64,000 nt of DNA from Caulobacter sp. 602-2 (GCF_011043625.1 NZ_JAAKGT010000005.1:248001-312000); one strand, 5' to 3'. Counted from the stretch's first letter, positions 34,978 through 43,901 are shown. Made by a program: numbers and translations. The notes: a model not told the origin generated them from the sequence alone.

Positions 34978-36093
34978 ATGACCGCTTCCGACCGCTCCGC
35001 CTCGCCCCGTCCGCTGCCCAAGCCGGGGATCCTCGACATCGCCGCCTATGTGGGCGGCAAGTCGAAGGTCGAGGGGATCGCCCATCCGGTGAAGCTGTCG
35101 AGCAACGAGAACGTCCTGGGCTGCAGCGAGCAGGCGAAAGCCGCCTATCGTGACGCCGCCGACCGCCTGCACGTCTATCCGGACGGCAAGGCCAGCGGCT
35201 TGCGCGCCGCCGTATCGCAGCGCTACGGCCTGGAGCCCGAGCGCCTGACCTTCGGCGACGGCAGCGATGAGATCTTCGCCCTGCTGTGCCAGGCCTATCT
35301 CGAACCCGGCGACAACATCGTCCAGGGCGAGCACGGTTTCGCCGCCTATGCCATCGGCGCCCGCGCCTGCCAGGCCGAGGTCCGCTTCGCCGCAGAGCCG
35401 AACCGTCGCATCGACGTGGCCGAGGTCGCCAAACAGGTCGATGCGCGCACCCGCATCGTCTTTGTCGCCAATCCGGCCAACCCGACCGGAACCTGGCTGA
35501 CCGGCGAGGAGATCCGCGACCTGCACGCGACCCTGCCGCCCTCGGTGATCCTGGTGCTGGACGGCGCCTATGCCGAGTTCTGCACCGATCCCCGCTTCGA
35601 GGACGGCCTGGCCCTGGCGCGCCACGCCCAGAACGTCGTCGTCACCCGCACCTTCTCCAAGATCCACGGCCTGGCGTCCTTGCGGGTCGGCTGGGGCTAT
35701 GCGGACGCGGACATCATCGAGCCGATCGAGCGCATCCGCCCGCCGTTCAATACCTCGATCCCCGCGCAAGAGGCCGCCGTCGCCGCCCTGGCCGACCGCG
35801 CCTTCGAGGCCGCCTCGGTGGCCCTGGTCGAGCAGTGGCGGCCGTGGCTGGCCCAGCAACTGGGCGGACTTGGCCTGGCCGTCACCCCGTCGGCCGCCAA
35901 TTTCGTGCTGGTCGACTTCCCGGCCACGCCCGGCAGGACGGCGCTGGAAGCCGAGGCCTTCCTGGCGAGCAAGGGCTACCTCGTCCGCGCGGTGGCCAAC
36001 TACGGCCTGCCCAATTCCCTGCGCATCACCATCGGCCGCGAAGAGCACAATCGCGCCGTCGTCGACCTGCTGGCGGAGTTTATGAACCGATGA
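34978..36093 (+). CDS. HisC-like aminotransferase (histidinol-phosphate / aromatic)
   Basis: A 371-residue PLP enzyme of aminotransferase class I/II. HisC-type motifs: KLSSNENVLG at 40-49, YPDGKASGLRAAV, FGDGSDEIFALL, ANPANPTGTW, and the PLP-lysine motif TRTFSKIHGLASLRVGWG. Placed between chorismate mutase and TyrA, it more likely transaminates prephenate or aromatic keto acids than histidinol phosphate, though HisC-type enzymes can do both. ATG at 34978; it overlaps tyrA by ATGA. Confidence 0.87.
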   Translation: MTASDRSASPRPLPKPGILDIAAYVGGKSKVEGIAHPVKLSSNENVLGCSEQAKAAYRDAADRLHVYPDGKASGLRAAVSQRYGLEPERLTFGDGSDEIFALLCQAYLEPGDNIVQGEHGFAAYAIGARACQAEVRFAAEPNRRIDVAEVAKQVDARTRIVFVANPANPTGTWLTGEEIRDLHATLPPSVILVLDGAYAEFCTDPRFEDGLALARHAQNVVVTRTFSKIHGLASLRVGWGYADADIIEPIERIRPPFNTSIPAQEAAVAALADRAFEAASVALVEQWRPWLAQQLGGLGLAVTPSAANFVLVDFPATPGRTALEAEAFLASKGYLVRAVANYGLPNSLRITIGREEHNRAVVDLLAEFMNR

Positions 36094-37031
36094 GCCCCAC
36101 CGGCCTGCTCTATCCCAAGATGACCGTCGTCGGCGCCGGCCTGATCGGCGGCTCGGTGATCCTGGCCGCCCGCGCCCACGGCGTGGTCGGCGAGGTGACC
36201 ATCGCCGACGCCAGCGAGGCTCACCGCGCCCGGGCGCTCGAGATCGGCCTGGCCGACCATGTCACCGGCGACCTGGCCGAAGCGGTCAAGGACGCCGACC
36301 TCGTCGTCATCGCCACGCCGGTGCTGTCGATCGGCGACGTCGCCGCCGCCGTCGCCCCGCACCTGAAGCCCGGCGCCACCCTCACCGACGTCGGCTCGAC
36401 CAAGGCCACCATCGCCGAGGCCTTCCGCTCGCCCGCCCTGGCCAAGGTGTTCCCGATCCCGGGCCACCCGATCGCCGGCACCGAGCAGTCTGGCCCCGAC
36501 GCCGGCTTCGCCGAGCTGTTCGAAGGCCGCTGGACCATCCTGACCCCGCTGGCCGACCGCGAGGACGAAGCCTACGCCGCCGCCGTCGCCAAGCTGTCGG
36601 CCTTCTGGCGCTCGTTCGGCGCCCAGGTCGAGCTGATGGAGGAAAAGCACCACGACCTCGTCCTGGCCGTCGTCTCCCACCTGCCCCACCTGATCGCCTA
36701 CACCATCGTGGGCAGCGCGGCCGACCTGGAGAACGTCACCGAGAACGAGGTCATCAAGTACTCGGCCTCGGGCTTCCGCGACTTCACCCGCATCGCCGCC
36801 AGCGACCCGACCATGTGGCGCGACATCTTCGTGGCCAACAAGGACGCGGTGCTGGAGATGCTGGGCCGCTTCACCGAAGACCTGCAGGCCATGAGCCGCG
36901 CCATCCGCTGGGGCGACGCCGACACCCTGCACGCCCACTTCACCCGCACGCGGGCGATCCGGCGAGGCATCGTCGCGGCCGGCCAGGAAAGCGCCGAGCC
37001 GAACTTCGGGCGCGATCGCGGGAAGCACTGA
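36090..37031 (+). CDS. tyrA: Prephenate/arogenate dehydrogenase
   Basis: A 313-residue NAD(P)-dependent enzyme of tyrosine synthesis. The Rossmann motif VGAGLIGGS is at 14-22, followed by ATPVLSIGDV and FPIPGHPIAGTEQSG, whose His is part of the active site. The C-terminal dimerisation helices include KHHDLVLAVVSHLPHLIAY and FRDFTRIAASDPTMWRDIF. No ACT domain is present, so Tyr feedback would work through the catalytic site. It starts inside the aminotransferase stop codon. Confidence 0.93.
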   Translation: MSPTGLLYPKMTVVGAGLIGGSVILAARAHGVVGEVTIADASEAHRARALEIGLADHVTGDLAEAVKDADLVVIATPVLSIGDVAAAVAPHLKPGATLTDVGSTKATIAEAFRSPALAKVFPIPGHPIAGTEQSGPDAGFAELFEGRWTILTPLADREDEAYAAAVAKLSAFWRSFGAQVELMEEKHHDLVLAVVSHLPHLIAYTIVGSAADLENVTENEVIKYSASGFRDFTRIAASDPTMWRDIFVANKDAVLEMLGRFTEDLQAMSRAIRWGDADTLHAHFTRTRAIRRGIVAAGQESAEPNFGRDRGKH

Positions 37032-37039
37032 CGCCTGAT

Positions 37040-37097
37040 CTCTCTCTTTGAGAGAGGGAGGGGCCCACGCCGCAAGGCGTGGGAGGGTGAGAGGTTT
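37040..37097 (+). repeat. GAGAGGGAGGGGCCC-type repeat, unit 1
   Basis: CTCTCTCTTTGAGAGAG hairpin, then GGAGGGGCCCACGCC, a small GC hairpin and GGGAGGGTGAGAGG. It lies just after tyrA. An inverted unit follows at 37149-37207. The same pair occurs at 48514-48736. Confidence 0.7.
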
Positions 37098-37148
37098 CAC
37101 TGCTTGCCGGCGGAACCTCCGAACCCGCGCCTCAATCCGACAATCTGA

Positions 37149-37207
37149 CCCCCCTCACCCTTCCACTGCTTCGCAGCGGGCCCCTCCCTCTCCCCATGGG
37201 AGAGGTT
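37149..37207 (-). repeat. GAGAGGGAGGGGCCC-type repeat, unit 2
   Basis: On the minus strand CTCTCCCATGGGGAGAGGG, then AGGGGCCCGCTGCGAAGCAG and GGAAGGGTGAGGGG. It is the inverted partner of the unit at 37040-37097. Together the pair takes up most of the 250-base gap between tyrA and the FAD oxidoreductase gene; nothing else is evident there. Confidence 0.7.
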
Positions 37208-37281
37208 TCACAGGGCCGCCCCTGGACTATTTTACACTCGTATAGCAACCTCTCCCCAGACGCCTCCTGGGGAGAGAGACG

Positions 37282-38907
37282 ATGACCGACACTCGTGACG
37301 CCGTGATCATCGGCGGAGGCCACAACGGCCTCGTCTGCGCCTTCTACCTGGCCAGGGCCGGGATGAAGGTCACCGTCTGCGAGGCCCGCGGCGTGGTCGG
37401 CGGGGCCGCCGTGACCGAGGAGTTCCATCCCGGCTTCCGCAACTCGGTGGCCAGCTACACGGTCAGCCTGCTCAATCCGCGCGTCATCGCCGACATGGAC
37501 CTGCACGGGTTCGGCCTGACCTTCCTGGAGCGGCCGATCTCCAACTTCCTGCCGATCAGCGACGAGAAGTTCCTCAAGCTCGGCGGCGGGCTGGAGCGCA
37601 CCCAAGCCGAGTTCCGCAAGTTCAGCCGCCGCGACGCCGAGATCCTGCCGGCCTACTACGCCATGCTCGACGAGATCGGCGATGTGCTGCGCGATCTCGC
37701 CCAGGAGACCCCGCCCAACCTGGGCGACGGCCTGCCGGGGATCTTGCGCGCCCTGCGCCAGGGCGGGCGTCTCGCCATGCTGTCGCGCGAACGCAAGCGC
37801 GACCTGCTCGACCTGTTCACCAAGAGCGCGCGCGACTTCCTCAATGGCTGGTTCGAGAGCGAGCCGGTCAAGGCCGCCTTCGGCTTCGACGCCGTGGTCG
37901 GCAACTACGCCAGCCCCGACACGCCCGGCTCGGCCTATGTGCTGCTGCACCACACCTTCGGCGAGGTGAACGGCAAGAAGGGCGCCTGGGGCCACGCCGT
38001 CGGCGGCATGGGCGCGATCACCCAGGCCATGGCCAAGGCCTGCGAGAAGGCCGGGGTCGAGATCCTGCTCAACGCCCCCGTCGAGGGGGTGCACGTCGAT
38101 GGAGGCAAGGCTGTCGGCGTACAGCTGGTCGACGGCCGCCAGATCATGGCCCCGATCGTCAGCGCCAACGTCAATCCGGCCCTGCTGTACAAGAAGCTGG
38201 TGCCGCCTTCGGCCCTGCCGGCCGATTTCAGGAAGGCGATCGACGGCTACAAGAACGGCTCGGGCACCTTCCGCATGAACGTGGCCCTGTCGGAACTGCC
38301 CGACTTCACGTCCCTGCCCGGCAAGGCGCCAGCCGAGCACCATCAGAGCGGCATCGTCATCGCCCCCAGCCTCGACTACATGGACGCGGCGTATCGCGAC
38401 GCCAAGGCCGGCGGCATGAGCCGCGCGCCGATCGTCGAGATGCTGATCCCCTCGACGCTGGACACCAGCCTGGCCCCGCCCGGCCAGCACGTGGCCAGCC
38501 TGTTCTGCCAGCAGTTCGCGCCGACCCTGCCCGAGGGCCGTTCCTGGGACGACGAGCGCGAGGCCGCCGCCGACCTGATCATCGACACGGTCGATCGCTG
38601 GGCCCCCAACTTCAAGGCCTCGGTGCTGGGTCGCGTGATCCTGTCGCCGCTGGACCTGGAGCGGAAGTTCGGCCTGATCGGCGGCGACATCATGCACGGC
38701 CACATGAGCCTGGATCAGCTGTGGGCCGCGCGTCCGCTGCTGGGCCACGCCAGCCATCGCGCGCCGATCAAGGGCCTCTACATGTGCGGCGCGGGCGCGC
38801 ATCCCGGCGGCGGGGTGTCGGGTAATCCCGGCCGCAACGCCGCCCGCGAAATCCTGCGCGACAAGGACTTCACCACGGCGGTGAAGCTGGCCGTGGTGGG
38901 ACGGTGA
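37282..38907 (+). CDS. Phytoene desaturase-like FAD oxidoreductase
   Basis: A 541-residue FAD protein of the CrtI/PYROXD2-like family. The dinucleotide motif VIIGGGHNGLVCAFYLARAG is at 8-27, and the C-terminal FAD motif GLYMCGAGAHPGGGVSGNPG near 505. No carotenoid genes are nearby, so carotenoid desaturation is unlikely. Its stop overlaps the GTG of a Rieske oxygenase, suggesting joint work on one unknown substrate. GGGGAGAGAG precedes the ATG. Confidence 0.87.
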   Translation: MTDTRDAVIIGGGHNGLVCAFYLARAGMKVTVCEARGVVGGAAVTEEFHPGFRNSVASYTVSLLNPRVIADMDLHGFGLTFLERPISNFLPISDEKFLKLGGGLERTQAEFRKFSRRDAEILPAYYAMLDEIGDVLRDLAQETPPNLGDGLPGILRALRQGGRLAMLSRERKRDLLDLFTKSARDFLNGWFESEPVKAAFGFDAVVGNYASPDTPGSAYVLLHHTFGEVNGKKGAWGHAVGGMGAITQAMAKACEKAGVEILLNAPVEGVHVDGGKAVGVQLVDGRQIMAPIVSANVNPALLYKKLVPPSALPADFRKAIDGYKNGSGTFRMNVALSELPDFTSLPGKAPAEHHQSGIVIAPSLDYMDAAYRDAKAGGMSRAPIVEMLIPSTLDTSLAPPGQHVASLFCQQFAPTLPEGRSWDDEREAAADLIIDTVDRWAPNFKASVLGRVILSPLDLERKFGLIGGDIMHGHMSLDQLWAARPLLGHASHRAPIKGLYMCGAGAHPGGGVSGNPGRNAAREILRDKDFTTAVKLAVVGR

Positions 38908-40052
38908 GCGTCATGACCGCCCTCCCCAACCACGACCCCCTTTCGGACTGGGGCCTGCCCGGCTGGATCTACGGCTCCGAACGGTTCTTCCGCGAGGAGC
39001 AGGACAAGGTCTTCCGGCCGTCGTGGCAGATCGTCTGCCACCTGAACGACATTCCGAAAGCCGGCGACTTCCACACCTTCGACTTCGTGGGCGAGAGCAT
39101 TGTGGTGGTGCGCGGCAAGGACGGCGGGGCGCGGGCGTTCGCCAACGTCTGCCGGCACCGGGGCGCGCGGCTGCTGGACGGCCCCACCGGCCGCTGCGGC
39201 CGCATCGTGTGCCCCTACCACGCCTGGACCTACGACCTTGAGGGTCGACTGATCGGCGTGCCGATGCGCGACGACTATCCGGCGCTCGACATGGCCAAGG
39301 AGGGCCTGGCCAGGCTGGACACCGAGATCTGGCGCGGCTTCGTCTTCGTGCGGCTGGAGGGTGACGGCCCGTCGGTGGCGGACATGATGGCCCCCTACGA
39401 GCACGAGGTCGCCCACTACCGGTTCGAGGACCTGCAGCCGTTTGGCCGCGTCACCCTGCGGCCGCGCGACGTCAACTGGAAGAACATCAGCGACAACTAT
39501 TCCGACGGCCTGCACATCCCGATCGCCCACCCGGGCCTGACCCGCCTGTTCGGCAAGGGCTATGGCGTCGAAGCCGAGACCTGGGTCGACAAGATGTGGG
39601 GCCAGCTGATCGACGAACCGTCGAACAACGCGTCCGAGCGGCTGTACCAGGACGTGCTGCCAGACGTCCCCCACCTGCCCGAAGACCGCAAGCGCCTGTG
39701 GACCTATTTCAAGCTCTGGCCGAACTTCGCCTTCGACATCTATCCCGACCAGGTGGACTTCATGCAGTTCATCCCGGTCTCGGCCACGACCACCATGATC
39801 CGCGAGATCGCCTACGCCCTGCCTGATGAGCGGCGCGAGATGAAGGCGGCGCGCTATCTGAACTGGCGCATCAACCGCCAGGTCAACGCCGAGGACACCG
39901 AACTCGTCGCCCGCGTCCAGCAGGGCATGGCCTCGCGCACCTTCACCGCCGGTCCGCTGGCGGCCAGCGAGGTGTCTTTGCGCAGCTTTGGCCGCAAGCT
40001 GCGCTCGCTGATCCCCGAAAGCCGCCTGCCGCGGCCGCCGGAGGGGTGGTGA
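38904..40052 (+). CDS. Rieske non-haem iron oxygenase, alpha subunit
   Basis: A 382-residue ring-hydroxylating-type oxygenase. The Rieske [2Fe-2S] ligands are CRH (Cys83, His85) and CPYH (Cys103, His106). The mononuclear iron site follows in NISDNYSDGLHIPIAH (about 195-210). No beta subunit or reductase gene is adjacent, so it may be an alpha-only oxygenase of the glycine-betaine/carnitine or quaternary-amine kind, or act on an aromatic. Substrate unknown. GTG at 38904 overlaps the upstream stop. Confidence 0.9.
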   Translation: MSVMTALPNHDPLSDWGLPGWIYGSERFFREEQDKVFRPSWQIVCHLNDIPKAGDFHTFDFVGESIVVVRGKDGGARAFANVCRHRGARLLDGPTGRCGRIVCPYHAWTYDLEGRLIGVPMRDDYPALDMAKEGLARLDTEIWRGFVFVRLEGDGPSVADMMAPYEHEVAHYRFEDLQPFGRVTLRPRDVNWKNISDNYSDGLHIPIAHPGLTRLFGKGYGVEAETWVDKMWGQLIDEPSNNASERLYQDVLPDVPHLPEDRKRLWTYFKLWPNFAFDIYPDQVDFMQFIPVSATTTMIREIAYALPDERREMKAARYLNWRINRQVNAEDTELVARVQQGMASRTFTAGPLAASEVSLRSFGRKLRSLIPESRLPRPPEGW

Positions 40053-40054
40053 GC

Positions 40055-40167
40055 GCCCCCTCCGGCCCTCCGGGCCACCTCCCCCAAAGGGGGAGGATCC
40101 AGGTTCGCGCCCTTCAGATGCTCCCCCTCTGGGGGAGCTGTCGCGGAGCGACTGAGGGGGTCATCCC
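40055..40167 (-). repeat. Composite palindromic repeat, copy 2 (inverted)
   Basis: The reverse complement of this stretch matches the repeat at 32043-32147 almost base for base over both ends, including GCTCCCCCAGAGGGGGAGC and GGTGGCCCGGAGGGCCGG. The middle part differs slightly in length. Its end supplies GAGGGGG upstream of the TetR gene. Confidence 0.8.
40154..40160 (+). promoter_or_regulatory. Repeat-derived ribosome-binding site for the TetR gene
   Basis: GAGGGGG lies 7 bases before the CTG at 40168. It belongs to the end of the palindromic repeat at 40055-40167. The stop TGA at 40153-40155 overlaps it in the same frame, so the reading frame cannot begin further upstream. Confidence 0.55.
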
Positions 40168-40755
40168 CTGACCCGCGCCCCCTTCACCCGCGAAGCGCCC
40201 GACGTCCGCCGCCAGGCCCTGGTCGCGGCGGCCGAGGCCGTGCTGGCGCGCGAGGGCGTGGCCGGGACTTCCGTGCGGACCATCTGCGCCGAGGCCGGAG
40301 TCTCGGCCGGCCTGCTGCGCCACTATTTCGAGGGCGTCGACGAGCTGATCGCCGCCGCCTACGAGGGGGTGGACCAGCGGATCGACGCGGCGCTGGAGGC
40401 GGCGGTGGCCGCCGCCGGCCAGGCCCCTCGCGCCCGTCTTTCGGCCTATCTGGCGGCCAGTTTCGCCCCGCCGGTTCTCGACCCCGATCTGCTGGCGGCC
40501 TGGATCGGCTTCTGGGGGCTGGTGAAGACCAAGCCGCGCATCGCCGCCATCCACGCCGCCTCCTACGCCGCCTATCGGGCGCGGCTGGAGACCCTGCTGG
40601 CCGACTGCGGCGCGCGCGACCGGCGCCTGGCGGCCATCGCCCTGACGGCCATGGTCGACGGGCTATGGCTGGAACTGTGCCTGGACCCCAGCACCTTCAG
40701 CCCGGGCGAGGCCGTGCTGGCGCTGGAGACGGCGGCCCGGGCCTGGCTGCCTTGA
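40168..40755 (+). CDS. TetR-family regulator (BetI-type), probable CTG start
   Basis: A 195-residue repressor. The N-terminal helix-turn-helix runs through RRQALVAAAEAVLAREG, TSVRTICAEAGVSAGLLRHYF. The C-terminal part (AALTAMVDGLWLELCLDPSTF-like) matches BetI-type ligand-binding domains. The frame has no ATG, GTG or TTG between the stop at 40153 and GTG 40240. That GTG would delete half of the DNA-binding domain, so CTG at 40168 is the likely start. It probably controls the oxygenase genes just upstream. Confidence 0.8.
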   Translation: MTRAPFTREAPDVRRQALVAAAEAVLAREGVAGTSVRTICAEAGVSAGLLRHYFEGVDELIAAAYEGVDQRIDAALEAAVAAAGQAPRARLSAYLAASFAPPVLDPDLLAAWIGFWGLVKTKPRIAAIHAASYAAYRARLETLLADCGARDRRLAAIALTAMVDGLWLELCLDPSTFSPGEAVLALETAARAWLP

Positions 40756-40820
40756 GAAAAAGGCCGCCCCGACGGTGTCGGAGCGGCCTGGAAGTCAGCC
40801 TAGATTGGAAGAATTCGCGA

Positions 40821-41066
40821 TCAGGCCGCGACGGCGGCGGCGCCGGCCAGGCCCTTGCGGCCCCAGGTCGGGCGGCGGGCTTCCGGCTCGGCCACATGCA
40901 CTTCGGCGTAACGGCCCTGGCTCGTCATGTGACGGGCCAGAAGCTGGGCCAGGGCGACGGCTTCGTGCTGGCTGGGGCACGAGCTGATCAGGTCGGGCGA
41001 GTCGTTCCAGGTCACGTGCCAGACGCCGGCGACGGGACGGACGTAGTAGTGGTTCGAGTCGGCCAT
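40821..41066 (-). CDS. Small DUF2188-like protein
   Basis: An 81-residue protein beginning DSNHYYVRPVAGVWHVTW, followed by SQHEAVALAQLLARHMTSQG and AEVHVAEPEGR-like text. This is the strand-helix-strand pattern of DUF2188 proteins, small cytosolic proteins of unknown role. The tail GLAGAAAVAA is Ala-rich. A GGAG-type site precedes the ATG at 41066. It stands alone, convergent with the TetR gene. Confidence 0.68.
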   Translation of the reverse strand: MADSNHYYVRPVAGVWHVTWNDSPDLISSCPSQHEAVALAQLLARHMTSQGRYAEVHVAEPEARRPTWGRKGLAGAAAVAA

Positions 41067-41195
41067 GGGGAGGCTCCTGCATCGAGGCTGACGCCAGCTT
41101 TCCCCCACGGACCGCTTCGCGACAGCTGTTTCAATGCTGCACAGCAACATTGAGTTGCGGCGCACAATGCACGCACCGAGCCAGCCGCGAAATGG

Positions 41196-42503
41196 CTAAT
41201 TCTCCGGCAAGGTTTCGCCCTTGTAGATAACTCCGCCCTTCATGACCTTGGCCACGTTCGCCAGCACGCCGACATCGGCCAGCGGATCGCCGGCCACCGC
41301 GATCAGGTCGGCGTAGCAGCCGGCCTGGACGCAGCCGACGTCCTTGTCCTTGCCCATCAAAGCCGCCGCGCTGGTCGTCGCCGACTGGATCGCCTGCATC
41401 GGCGTCATGCCGTAACGGACCATGTAGGGCAGCTGGCGCGCGTTCAGGCCGTGCGGATAGACGCCGGCGTCGGTGCCGTAGGCGATGCGCACGCCCGCCT
41501 TCACCGCCTTGCGGAAGCCCTCGCGCTGGGCGTCGGTCGTCTCGCGGTTCTTGCGCAGGGTCTCGGCCGGCCAGCCGTTCTTCGTGCCGATCTCGTCGAT
41601 GTAGTCGCCGTTGTAGATGTCGGCGACCAACCAGGCGCCCCTGGCCTTCATCAGGGCGATCCCCTCGTCGTCGATCAGCGAGCCGTGCTCGATCGAGCGC
41701 ACGCCGGCCCGGACGGCCACCTTGATCCCTTCGGCCCCATGGGCGTGGGCGGTGGCGTAGGTCCCGCGCTTGGCCGCCTCCTCGACGGCGGCCTCGATCT
41801 CTTCCTTGGAAAGCTCCAGCTGGCCGGGCTCGGTGCCGACGGTCAGCACCGCGCCGGTGGCGATCAATTTGAGAAAGTCGGCGCCGTGCACCAGGATGTC
41901 GCGGGTCTTGCGGTGGGTGTCGGCCACGTCCTGCACCACGCCCCGGCGCATCTCGGCGGGAATGCCGACGTCGGCGGCGATGCCGGTTACCTCCCCACCC
42001 CCGCCCGGCGTCGTCACATAGGCCCCGGCGACCGACATCCGCGGCCCGGGGACCAGGCCCTTGTCGATGGCGTCCCTCAGCGCCACGTCGCCGAACGCCC
42101 GCCAGGTCCCGACATCGCGCACGCTGGTGAAGCCGGCCATCAGGGTCGAGCGGGCATGGGCCGCGCCGATGTAGGCCTGCTCGGCGGCCGTGGTCAGCAG
42201 CGGCTCTGCGATGTTCTCGGTCTGCTCCTGGTCGACGATGTGTGTGTGCATGTCGATCAGGCCGGGCAGCACCGTCAGGCCCGACCAGTCGCGCACGGGC
42301 CCGTCGGCCGGCGCGCCGGTCCAGGCGCTCACGGCCGTGATCCGCTCGCCCTCGATCCGGATCACGCGGTCGGTCAGCACCTTGCCGGCCACCGGATCGA
42401 CCAGCCTGCCGGCCCGCACGTAGGAGACCTGGGCCAGGGCGGAACCGGCCGCCAGCAGCGCCAGGGCGGCGACGCCCGCCGTCAGGGTCGAGCGCAGGAT
42501 CAT
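41196..42503 (-). CDS. Secreted metal-dependent amidohydrolase (dipeptidase-like)
   Basis: A 435-residue protein with a signal peptide (about 1-24, ending ALAQV). The amidohydrolase metal site is present: HTH at 86-88, the lysine to be carbamylated in DFLKLIATGA, a His in ATAHAHG, and the Asp in YGTDAGVYPHG. It resembles the imidazolonepropionase-like group that includes Caulobacter Xaa-Arg/Lys dipeptidases. It lies 10 bases after an APC permease in the same direction, supporting peptide breakdown and amino acid uptake. Exact substrate unknown. Confidence 0.88.
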   Translation of the reverse strand: MILRSTLTAGVAALALLAAGSALAQVSYVRAGRLVDPVAGKVLTDRVIRIEGERITAVSAWTGAPADGPVRDWSGLTVLPGLIDMHTHIVDQEQTENIAEPLLTTAAEQAYIGAAHARSTLMAGFTSVRDVGTWRAFGDVALRDAIDKGLVPGPRMSVAGAYVTTPGGGGEVTGIAADVGIPAEMRRGVVQDVADTHRKTRDILVHGADFLKLIATGAVLTVGTEPGQLELSKEEIEAAVEEAAKRGTYATAHAHGAEGIKVAVRAGVRSIEHGSLIDDEGIALMKARGAWLVADIYNGDYIDEIGTKNGWPAETLRKNRETTDAQREGFRKAVKAGVRIAYGTDAGVYPHGLNARQLPYMVRYGMTPMQAIQSATTSAAALMGKDKDVGCVQAGCYADLIAVAGDPLADVGVLANVAKVMKGGVIYKGETLPEN

Positions 42504-42513
42504 GGGTCGGTCC

Positions 42514-43821
42514 TCAGGCGCGCGCCGTACGGCGCATCAGGAGATGGACGGGAAGGCCGGCGGCCAGCAGCACGAGACCCCACATCACGGCCTCCCTGCC
42601 CGCGCCGAACAGGGTGAAGACGGCGTAGAGGCCGGCCAGGATCGCCACCACGGTGAGCAGGCGCGAGCCGGGAACCAGGCCCTTGGCCTGCAGCTTCAGC
42701 GCCGCCAGGGCGCAGGCCAGGTAGGTGAACAGCGAGGCCGTGGTCGCCAGGAGGGCAATGAAGGTGAAGAGGTCGGCCATCGACTTGGCGTAGTTGATCG
42801 CGACCAGTGCGGTCAGGAACACGCCCGAGACCAGATGCGCCCGCACCGGCGTTCCCCTGCCCGACGACTTGGCGAGAAACTTCGGAAACACCCCGCCCCT
42901 GGCCATGGCGTAGGGCATCTCGCCCTGCAGCAGCACCCAGCCGTTCAGCGCCCCGAAGGCGCTGATCGCGGCGAAGGCGGCCACGGCCATGGCCGCGCCC
43001 GAGCCCCAGAACCGGCCGATGAACTCGGCCATCGGCGCGTTGGAGGCCTTCAGGGCGTCAGGGGGCGAAAGCAGCACCACCGCCGAGCAGACCAGCAGGT
43101 AGACCACGCCGGTGAAGGCCGCGCCAAACAGGGTGGCGCGCGGGATGGTGCGGGCCGGATCCTTGACCTTGTCGGCCGGTACGGTGGCCGACTCCAGGCC
43201 GAGCAACGCCCACAGCGTCAGGGCCGAGGCGGCGACGAGGCCGGGGCCGCCCAGTTGCGCGGTGTCCAATGGCGCGGTGATCGCGGCCGCGCCATCGCGG
43301 CCCAGCAGCCAGGCCGACAGGCCCAGCACCGCCGCCAGCGGCAGCAGCTTGAGCACCGTGGTCACCACCTGCACCTCGCCGGCCAGCCGCGCGCCCAGGC
43401 AGTTGACGCCGATCAGGCCCCAGATCAGGGCCAGGGTGACCAGGGCGTGCAGGCCCGGGGTCTTGGCTATGGCCGGGACGAGAACCGACAGATAGCTGAC
43501 CGCGCCGGTGGCGATGGCCGCGTTGCCGACCCAGAGCGAGATCCAGTAGGCCCAGGCGACGACGAATCCCGCCGTGCGGCCGAAGGCCTCCTGGGTGTAG
43601 GCGTAGGGACCGCCCTCGCGCGGCAGGGCCGCCGACAGTCGGGCGAAGACGAAGGCCAGGCAAAGGCCGCCGGCGATCGTGATGATCCAGCCCAGCACGC
43701 CGTTCCAGCCGTACGGCGCCAGCGACGCGGGCAGCATGAACACGCCCGAGCCGATCATGTTGCCCACCACCAGGGCGCTGCACATCCAGAATCCGAGGGC
43801 CTTGGGCGACGAAGTACTCAT
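42514..43821 (-). CDS. APC-family amino acid permease
   Basis: A 435-residue inner-membrane transporter with about 12 hydrophobic helices. The first helix has the substrate-binding glycine motif GNMIGSGVFMLPASLAP; TM6 region GLESATVPADKVKDP and later LLQGEMPYAMAR follow the APC family pattern. Amino acid or polyamine antiport or symport is expected. Between the TonB receptor and the amidohydrolase, it may take up released amino acids. Confidence 0.9.
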   Translation of the reverse strand: MSTSSPKALGFWMCSALVVGNMIGSGVFMLPASLAPYGWNGVLGWIITIAGGLCLAFVFARLSAALPREGGPYAYTQEAFGRTAGFVVAWAYWISLWVGNAAIATGAVSYLSVLVPAIAKTPGLHALVTLALIWGLIGVNCLGARLAGEVQVVTTVLKLLPLAAVLGLSAWLLGRDGAAAITAPLDTAQLGGPGLVAASALTLWALLGLESATVPADKVKDPARTIPRATLFGAAFTGVVYLLVCSAVVLLSPPDALKASNAPMAEFIGRFWGSGAAMAVAAFAAISAFGALNGWVLLQGEMPYAMARGGVFPKFLAKSSGRGTPVRAHLVSGVFLTALVAINYAKSMADLFTFIALLATTASLFTYLACALAALKLQAKGLVPGSRLLTVVAILAGLYAVFTLFGAGREAVMWGLVLLAAGLPVHLLMRRTARA

Positions 43822-43901
43822 ACGGCCATGCTTTCACCCCCGTCCCGGACGCGCAACCGCCCCCGTCGCGAGACGGGGGCGGCGCGGGCTTTCGTCAGCG
43901 A

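Noticed and set aside
37282-38907. Carotenoid desaturase function for the CrtI-like protein
   Set aside because: No carotenoid genes nearby, and the sequence resembles the PYROXD2-like branch.
40240-40755. TetR gene starting at GTG 40240
   Set aside because: It would remove the first part of the helix-turn-helix domain, which is intact in the upstream frame.
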